Source of the DNA: Clostridia bacterium
GTDB lineage: Bacteria > Bacillota > Clostridia > Christensenellales > Borkfalkiaceae
DNA length: 10,468 nt
Direction: 5' to 3'
Assembly: GCA_900770945.1 (NCBI GenBank)
Contig: CAAGME010000019.1
Coordinates: 1-10,468, forward strand
Of the stretch, positions 6,894-10,468 are shown one piece after another. Below the pieces are notes generated by a model. The model was given only the letters and a program-made list of their open reading frames with translations. It was not told the origin of the DNA and ran no database searches. Position 1 is the first letter of the stretch. Every line of letters starts with the position of its first letter. Position numbers and translations under genes: made by a program.

Positions 6894-6916
6894 AGCGGCT
6901 GTTCAATACCAAAAAC

Positions 6917-6969
6917 AGCAAAAAGTCCTCGGATAGGGCGGTTATCGCACTATCCGGGGACTTTTTGCT
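6917..6969. terminator. Bidirectional terminator between convergent operons
   Basis: A 53-base hairpin has outer arms AGCAAAAAGTCC/GGACTTTTTGCT (12 bp), inner arms CGGATAG/CTATCCG (7 bp), one mismatch and a 13-base loop. Plus-strand transcripts from the ATPase gene meet TTTTT in the distal arm. Minus-strand transcripts from the anti-sigma gene meet TTTTTGCTGTTTTT. It serves both convergent genes. Confidence 0.85.
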
Positions 6970-6994
6970 TATAATAAAATCAATTCTCTACGTA

Positions 6995-9127
6995 TCAGCC
7001 GGCTACTCTGATAAAGTCTTTCGCTTTATAAAGTATTTCGCCGTCCGTCGCGCTTACGTGGTACGTATAGCGGACGCTGTCAACCGTAAACACAAGGTAG
7101 TAATAAGGAACTTTCACGTCGACTTCAATCAACTCTTCCGTGACGAAAACGACCTTGTCCGATGTAGAAAGACCGCAATCCTGCAAGGCGATTTCTTTTG
7201 CCGATGAAATATTGATATATCTGCGGCTGAACAGAATCTCGCCCGTTTTTGCGTCGATTTTGTAGAGGTAGCTGTGTTTTTCGGTGTAAAATTCAAGTAT
7301 CCAACACGGCTGCCCCTGGTTGCGGCTCAATATCTCCTTAGTGAAAACGACCGGAACGTTTTTTGGGATACCCGCGTCGAGAAGGGAGATTTCTTTGGCT
7401 TTTTGCAGGGTAACGGTCATGTCCTCTTTATTGCGGTGCATCACCGCGCCGCTTATAGCGTCTATGCGATAAGTCCAACGCGCCATTTCGCAATTGAATT
7501 CAAGCATATAGTACGGTGTTTTAATTCCTCCGTCAACCAACTCTTCCACGGTGAATACGGGTTTTGTTTCGGTGCAACCGGCGTCGGCTAAGGCGACTTC
7601 CTTTGCTCTCGATAAACTGATATACCTGCGGCTGAAAAGAATTTCACCCGTTTTTGCGTCGATTTTGTAGCAAAAGCTGTATTTTTTGGTGTAAAATTCA
7701 AGTATCCAGCATGGCTGCCCCTGATTGCGGCTCAATACTTTCTTAGTGAAAACGACCTCGGTCTCATCCGATATTGACGCGTCGGAAAAAGCAATTTTTT
7801 GAGCTTCCTCCAAAGGTATGAATAAAGTTTCCGCACTCTTTTCGAGAACGATTCCGAGCGTTGCGTCTATGCGATAGGTCCACCGAGTTCTTGCGTCGTT
7901 AAATACGAGGCGATAATACGGGGTTTTAACGCCGCCGCCAACGTATTCTTCCGCGGTAAAATCGACTCCGCCCGCGCAACCCGCGTCAAGCAGGGCGATT
8001 TCTCTTGCCTTTTCGATATGGATGCGGTATTCAAAGTAAACTATTTCGCCCGTTCTTGCGTCGATTTTGTAGCTGTAAAGATACCGCGCCGTGTAAAATT
8101 CAAACACCCAGCACGGGCGGTTCTGACTGCGGTTTAACTCTTCCTTGGTGAACACGACTTTTGTTTCGGGATCCCCTTCGACGATTCTCGCGTCGGCTAA
8201 GGCTATCTCTCTTGCTTTTTCCAAGGAGATGAATAGTTCGGCTTTACTCTTTTCGAGTATTTCGCCGTCCGTCGCTTTTATGTGGTAGGTCCACTGCGTT
8301 GCGGTATCGTCAAAGACAAGTCGATAATACGGGAATTTTACTCCGACGGTAACGAGTATTGTTTCGGTGAAGCGTACCCTTGTTTCGCAACCGGCGTCGG
8401 CTAAGGCTATCGCTTTTGCTTTCGTCATTCCGATATATTTTGCCGAAATGATTTGAGTGTCCGGGTTTTCCTGCAAATCGACAAGCTCGTCGAGAGGCAG
8501 TTTGACAAGTTCGTCCACGGATAAGTCGCTGTTTTTCGCCGCGTCGGCAATAAACTTCGCTTTGCCTTGCGAAATGTTGTATTTTTCCGCCAGCTCGTCC
8601 GTTTCCGCGCTGTCCGTAGCCGAAACGTAAACGACGGTGCGTACCGTTGTTTCTTCAAGGACTTTGCATATCTCGAGAGAAACGGACTCTTTAAGTTTTG
8701 CGTTCTTGCTTAATTTGCGATCGAAAGAGATTAAAACGGTATCGTTTCTGTCCATAAAGCCGCTCGCTTTATACGCGGCGACGGTGAGCGTAACCGCGGT
8801 TTTAAGGCTTTGTCCGTTCAAGGAAACTTCTTCGAGTACGTCCTTTGCGTCCTCGTTCAAAAACCGCACGGAATTGACTTTGCCGTTTCTGGTAACGACG
8901 TATTCGACGCCGGGATTGATTTCCATCGTAACCGTACCCGCCTCACCGTTACCCGCCGTAAAGGGAATAGCCACGCCGAAGCATAATGCCAGAATAAAAC
9001 ACGCCGCCAACGCCGCAATCCATTGATGCCTTACTTTTCTTTGCTTAACCTTAACTTCCGGCTTCGCATCTAAGATTAACTTGTCGTCGATTTCGCCGAT
9101 GGCATTGAGTAATCTTTCTTTTTTCAT
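6995..9127 (-). CDS. RsgI-like membrane anti-sigma factor with seven PepSY-like domains
   Basis: This 710-residue single-pass protein is predicted to bind the sigma factor encoded upstream. Residues 1-34 are cytosolic; LLNAIGEIDDKLI is typical of short anti-sigma tails. One membrane helix spans about 34-56. An RsgI-like extracellular domain follows (66-170), starting VTMEINPGVEYVV, then a helical linker (172-230). Seven PepSY-like repeats of 66-69 residues fill 231-706. Odd repeats carry PYYxLxF...TYxI/VxAxxG; even repeats carry CWxxEFYT...YKIDAxTGEI. The Asn71-Pro72 pair sits where known RsgI proteins self-cleave. The ATG overlaps the sigma stop by four bases, with GGAGG at 9138-9142. Known RsgI proteins often carry carbohydrate-binding sensors; PepSY modules are better known as protease propeptides and in YpeB. 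The ligand is unknown. Confidence 0.8.
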   Translation of the reverse strand: MKKERLLNAIGEIDDKLILDAKPEVKVKQRKVRHQWIAALAACFILALCFGVAIPFTAGNGEAGTVTMEINPGVEYVVTRNGKVNSVRFLNEDAKDVLEEVSLNGQSLKTAVTLTVAAYKASGFMDRNDTVLISFDRKLSKNAKLKESVSLEICKVLEETTVRTVVYVSATDSAETDELAEKYNISQGKAKFIADAAKNSDLSVDELVKLPLDELVDLQENPDTQIISAKYIGMTKAKAIALADAGCETRVRFTETILVTVGVKFPYYRLVFDDTATQWTYHIKATDGEILEKSKAELFISLEKAREIALADARIVEGDPETKVVFTKEELNRSQNRPCWVFEFYTARYLYSYKIDARTGEIVYFEYRIHIEKAREIALLDAGCAGGVDFTAEEYVGGGVKTPYYRLVFNDARTRWTYRIDATLGIVLEKSAETLFIPLEEAQKIAFSDASISDETEVVFTKKVLSRNQGQPCWILEFYTKKYSFCYKIDAKTGEILFSRRYISLSRAKEVALADAGCTETKPVFTVEELVDGGIKTPYYMLEFNCEMARWTYRIDAISGAVMHRNKEDMTVTLQKAKEISLLDAGIPKNVPVVFTKEILSRNQGQPCWILEFYTEKHSYLYKIDAKTGEILFSRRYINISSAKEIALQDCGLSTSDKVVFVTEELIEVDVKVPYYYLVFTVDSVRYTYHVSATDGEILYKAKDFIRVAG
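7010..8437 (-). repeat. Coding tandem repeat: seven PepSY-like modules, A-B-A-B-A-B-A
   Basis: By residue, the repeats start at about 231, 300, 369, 437, 503, 572 and 638 of the anti-sigma protein. The DNA shows a higher-order period of about 405-411 bases, equal to an A+B pair. For example, GGTGTAAAATTCAAGTATCC occurs at 7283 and again at 7688, and a diverged copy lies near 8090. Repeats 4 and 6 agree at 39 of 45 residues in their second halves by my count, so they duplicated or were converted recently. Confidence 0.8.
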
Positions 9128-9684
9128 AGATAAATTTCCTCCTTTTCGAGAATTTTTTTAAGTTCGTTGCGCATCCGAAAGAGTATTGTTTTGACCTTGC
9201 TTTCCGTCAAATTGTAAGTAATCGCAATGTCCCGCACGGAATAAAAATACCAGTATCTGAGAACAAAAACGTTGCGTTTGGTTTTTGCTTGGGCGTACAG
9301 GAAGCGGTTTATTACGGAAACTAAGACCGCTTCTTCCGTAATCTCATCTACGCCCTTGATGTCGGGAACACAGTTTTCTAACTCCGACAACGCGATTTCA
9401 ACCTGCCCGTTTCCGCGTTTTGCGGCACGGTTGCGCTTGTAGCGATTGAGCGCGAGGTTGCGGGTGATTTTTCCGAGAAAAGCTAAAAGACGGTTGGGCT
9501 TTTGCGGGGGAATACTGTTCCATGCGCCTAAGTATGTATCGTTTACGCATTCTTCCGAGTCCAAACGGTCGTATAGAATGTTGTAAGCGACCGAAAAACA
9601 ATAGCTTCCGTACTTTTCCGCGGTGGCGGAAATCGCAAGCTGGTTTTTTGCCCAAAACAAATCGATTATTTGATTGTCGTTCAT
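9124..9684 (-). CDS. ECF-type sigma-70 family RNA polymerase sigma factor
   Basis: This 186-residue sigma factor has only regions 2 and 4, as in the ECF group. Region 2 spans about 22-90, with AEKYGSYCFSVAYNIL, the acidic DSEECVNDTYLGAWNSI (core-binding and -10 recognition) and the basic NLALNRYKRNRAAKR. Region 4 spans about 120-179, with the helix-turn-helix YFYSVRDIAITYNLTESKVK and basic FRMRNELKKIL for -35 recognition. No extra C-terminal domain is seen. The ribosome-binding site GAAGGAGA (9691-9698) lies seven bases upstream. The ATG overlaps the stop of the small ORF at 9681-9827, and its own stop overlaps the anti-sigma start, so three products are coupled. It should be held inactive by the membrane protein encoded next. 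Its target promoters are not identifiable here. Confidence 0.9.
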   Translation of the reverse strand: MNDNQIIDLFWAKNQLAISATAEKYGSYCFSVAYNILYDRLDSEECVNDTYLGAWNSIPPQKPNRLLAFLGKITRNLALNRYKRNRAAKRGNGQVEIALSELENCVPDIKGVDEITEEAVLVSVINRFLYAQAKTKRNVFVLRYWYFYSVRDIAITYNLTESKVKTILFRMRNELKKILEKEEIYL

Positions 9685-9827
9685 AGTACTTCTCCTTCTT
9701 CGCGCAACGTCCCTTCACTTATATAGACAACAAAAAACGCATTGCGTTGCGGCGAAAACAAATTTTTATGTTTTTTAAAAAAACGCAAGGAAAAAACAAT
9801 TCCTTTGCGCTTAAAAAACTCTCTCAT
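9681..9827 (-). CDS. 48-codon leader ORF ahead of the sigma factor (attenuator candidate)
   Basis: The ORF starts at ATG 9827-9825, nine bases after a perfect GGAGG (9837-9841). It runs 48 codons and stops at TGA 9683-9681, overlapping the sigma ATG by four bases exactly as the sigma stop overlaps the next gene. The product starts MREFFKRKGIVFSLRFFKKH and ends GTLREEGEVL. It is basic and phenylalanine-rich (8 of 48) in its first two thirds and acidic at the end. I recognise no family. Two terminator-like hairpins lie inside the coding sequence, and their T runs encode several of the phenylalanines. It may be a regulatory leader whose translation controls readthrough, a small functional protein, or both. 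The ribosome-binding site, the overlap and the open frame all support translation. Confidence 0.65.
   Translation of the reverse strand: MREFFKRKGIVFSLRFFKKHKNLFSPQRNAFFVVYISEGTLREEGEVL
9732..9748 (-). terminator. Second, weaker terminator-like hairpin inside the leader ORF
   Basis: On the minus strand, AACGC-AAT-GCGTT is followed by four further T residues, giving a six-T run. The stem is only 5 bp, so it is weak alone, but it follows the stronger hairpin at 9777-9809 in the same leader. Confidence 0.4.
9777..9809 (-). terminator. Intrinsic terminator (attenuator) inside the leader ORF
   Basis: On the minus strand, CGCAA(A)GGAA pairs with TTCCTTGCG (9 bp, one bulge) around a seven-base loop and is followed by seven T residues. 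It lies about 75-105 nt after the predicted transcription start and about 92 nt before the sigma ATG. The upstream arm covers codons 6-10 of the leader ORF, so a ribosome there would block folding. Confidence 0.7.
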
Positions 9828-9849
9828 AGGCGGATACCTCCGTTGCTAT

Positions 9850-9870
9850 ACAAAATTTTGTCGTGACAAA
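9850..9870. promoter_or_regulatory. Overlapping dyads downstream of the sigma operon promoter
   Basis: Two overlapping inverted repeats, ACAAAATTTTGT (9850-9861) and TTTGTC-GT-GACAAA (9857-9870), lie between the predicted start near 9883 and the leader ORF. The tight two-base centre suits a DNA operator better than an RNA hairpin. A third dyad, ATTATCGATAAT (9921-9932), sits just upstream of the -35. These are candidates for regulator sites, but AT-rich dyads also arise by chance. Confidence 0.35.
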
Positions 9871-9889
9871 TTATCGGTACTTCTATTCG

Positions 9890-9918
9890 ATTATATCAAA
9901 TTTTAAGTTATTTTTCAA
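9890..9918 (-). promoter_or_regulatory. Promoter of the leader-ORF / sigma / anti-sigma operon
   Basis: On the minus strand, TTGAAA (9913-9918) and TATAAT (9890-9895) are separated by 17 bases. Transcription should begin near 9883, leaving a leader of about 55 nt before the small ORF. It has the form of a housekeeping sigma-A promoter rather than an ECF promoter, so basal expression would not depend on the encoded sigma factor. Confidence 0.8.
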
Positions 9919-9932
9919 GTATTATCGATAAT

Positions 9933-10130
9933 TTTTACTTAAAAAGTCAAAAAACGAAAGTTTTTTCTGCTTGTAAAGCTTTTTTGAAAGCGAAACCCCT
10001 TGAAGTCAAGCGGTTTTTTGAGCCGTAAGGCGGTGTTTTTAGTTGTCAAAAGCCCTTTTTTGGTAAAACCAAGCGACAGAGAAAGACAAAAGAGAGTAGT
10101 TTTTGCAATGTTATGTTAGAAGTTTTGCAA
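9933..10130. other. AT-rich intergenic stretch without a recognised gene
   Basis: About 200 bases between the two divergent promoters hold many T and A runs and no convincing ORF with a ribosome-binding site. A weak plus-strand terminator-like hairpin is at 9996-10019 (CTTG-AAGT-CAAG extended by CC/GG, then TTTTTT). A TTGGT-AAA-ACCAA hairpin lies near 10065-10077. Neither can be linked to a transcript from the sequence alone. Confidence 0.4.
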
Positions 10131-10159
10131 TTGACAATAAATATAATTCGGGTTAAAAT
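10131..10159 (+). promoter_or_regulatory. Promoter of the small gene at 10317
   Basis: A consensus TTGACA (10131-10136) and TAAAAT (10154-10159) are spaced by 17 bases. Transcription would start near 10166, giving an unusually long leader of about 150 nt. Confidence 0.78.
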
Positions 10160-10169
10160 ATAGGCGTAA

Positions 10170-10249
10170 AACGCGATAATGTCGCGTTAAAAAACAATAT
10201 CCGTGCCTTTTCAAGTCCCCATGGGGACTTTTGCGCATTCGCGCAAAAG
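10170..10249 (+). other. Structured 5' leader with three hairpins
   Basis: In order, there is a hairpin AACGCGA-TAATG-TCGCGTT (10170-10188), a perfect 18-bp palindrome AAGTCCCCATGGGGACTT (10213-10230), and a 9-bp hairpin CTTTTGCGC-ATTC-GCGCAAAAG (10228-10249). The last two share 10228-10230, so their basal pairs compete. It matches no riboswitch class I recognise, and no T-tailed terminator stem is present. Confidence 0.6.
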
Positions 10250-10262
10250 CTCTGTATTATAA

Positions 10263-10291
10263 GCCGCCGTAAGGCGGAAACGACGGAAAAG
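10263..10291 (+). promoter_or_regulatory. Leader hairpin plus purine motif, copy 3
   Basis: CCGCC-GTAA-GGCGG, with a GNRA-type loop, is followed by AAACGACGGAAAAG. This resembles the hairpin-plus-purine leader at 1867-1897. Here a separate strong ribosome-binding site, AGGGAGGT (10302-10309), follows, so this copy is not itself the ribosome-binding site. Confidence 0.45.
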
Positions 10292-10316
10292 AAGCGGAAA
10301 AAGGGAGGTATCTTCA

Positions 10317-10468
10317 ATGAGTAATAAAAGCAAACAATCTTTTTTGCCCGCGGAAGCGAACGTTATTGAGTTCGCGAAAGATTCCGTCATCGCCACAAGC
10401 GGCAACGGTTTTGAAACGGGCGAAGAAAACATCGACGTTCCGGGCGGAAACGATAAGCCCTGGAATTG
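10317..10468 (+). CDS. Small unrecognised protein, 3' end outside window
   Basis: The frame opens at ATG 10317, seven bases after AGGGAGGT, and stays open for 50 codons to the window edge. The visible product starts MSNKSKQSFLPAEANVIEF and continues with DSVIATSGNGFETGEENIDV and a glycine/proline stretch ending GGNDKPWN. There is no signal peptide, membrane segment or catalytic motif. The style (a short basic start, a hydrophobic VIEFAKDSVIATSG core, then a polar Gly/Asp/Asn tail with a late Trp) recalls short uncharacterised proteins common in gut Clostridia. That likeness is from memory and gives no function. Codon use resembles the neighbours. The promoter and long structured leader argue for real, regulated expression. 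Confidence 0.65.
   Translation, partial: MSNKSKQSFLPAEANVIEFAKDSVIATSGNGFETGEENIDVPGGNDKPWN

Noticed and set aside
6869..7207. Plus-strand frame starting inside the ATPase 3' end
   Set aside because: It runs through the bidirectional terminator and into the antisense of the PepSY-like repeats, with no supporting site or motif.
8637..9026. 129-codon plus-strand frame antisense to the anti-sigma gene
   Set aside because: There is no ribosome-binding site or family likeness, while the minus strand encodes a well-organised RsgI-like domain here.
9398..9718. Alternative minus-strand frame overlapping the sigma start, a possible frameshifted product
   Set aside because: The true sigma frame has intact regions 2 and 4. 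This frame is basic, repeat-free noise and lacks a good start context.
10170..10310. Known riboswitch upstream of the small gene
   Set aside because: The hairpins are simple and adjacent, with no conserved ligand-pocket motif of any class I recognise and no terminator or clear anti-ribosome-binding-site switch.

Overview
The window looks like chromosome from an uncultured Clostridia-type Bacillota, possibly a gut Christensenellales-like lineage. Supporting signs are moderate-to-low GC, strong Shine-Dalgarno sites, perfectly spaced sigma-A promoters, U-tailed intrinsic terminators, a YhaO/YhaN-like pair, a CmpB-family membrane protein and an ECF sigma factor with an RsgI-like anti-sigma factor. 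The lineage is inferred from gene content and style; no marker gene fixes it.

Layout. Positions 1-444 hold three tandem 100-bp structured, non-coding repeat units, each followed on the minus strand by an intrinsic terminator. They lie directly downstream of a minus-strand tRNA-Ser(CGA) gene at 445-534, which has its own promoter. On the plus strand follow an APH-like small-molecule kinase (776-1735), a CmpB-family membrane protein (1898-2686) and an MmcQ/YjbR protein (2732-3088) that ends at a terminator. A consensus promoter then drives a two-gene operon, an SbcD/YhaO-like nuclease (3280-4344) and an SbcC/YhaN-like membrane-spanning coiled-coil ATPase (4341-6893). It ends in a long hairpin that also serves the convergent operon.

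The minus-strand operon reads from a strong promoter near 9890-9918 through three genes chained by 4-bp ATGA overlaps. The first is an unannotated 48-codon ORF (9681-9827) that contains one good and one weak terminator-like hairpin. The second is an ECF-type sigma factor (9124-9684). The third is a 710-residue membrane anti-sigma protein (6995-9127) with an RsgI-like extracellular domain and seven tandem PepSY-like domains of two alternating types. The likely logic is that the anti-sigma factor holds the sigma factor at the membrane, the PepSY array receives an external signal, and the leader ORF with its internal terminator sets how much transcript reaches the sigma gene.

The last 340 bases hold a plus-strand promoter, a roughly 150-nt leader with four hairpins, and the start of a small unrecognised protein (10317 to the window end).

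The most promising undescribed items are the attenuator-like small ORF ahead of the sigma/anti-sigma pair, the alternating PepSY sensor, and the tRNA-Ser-linked structured repeat array.
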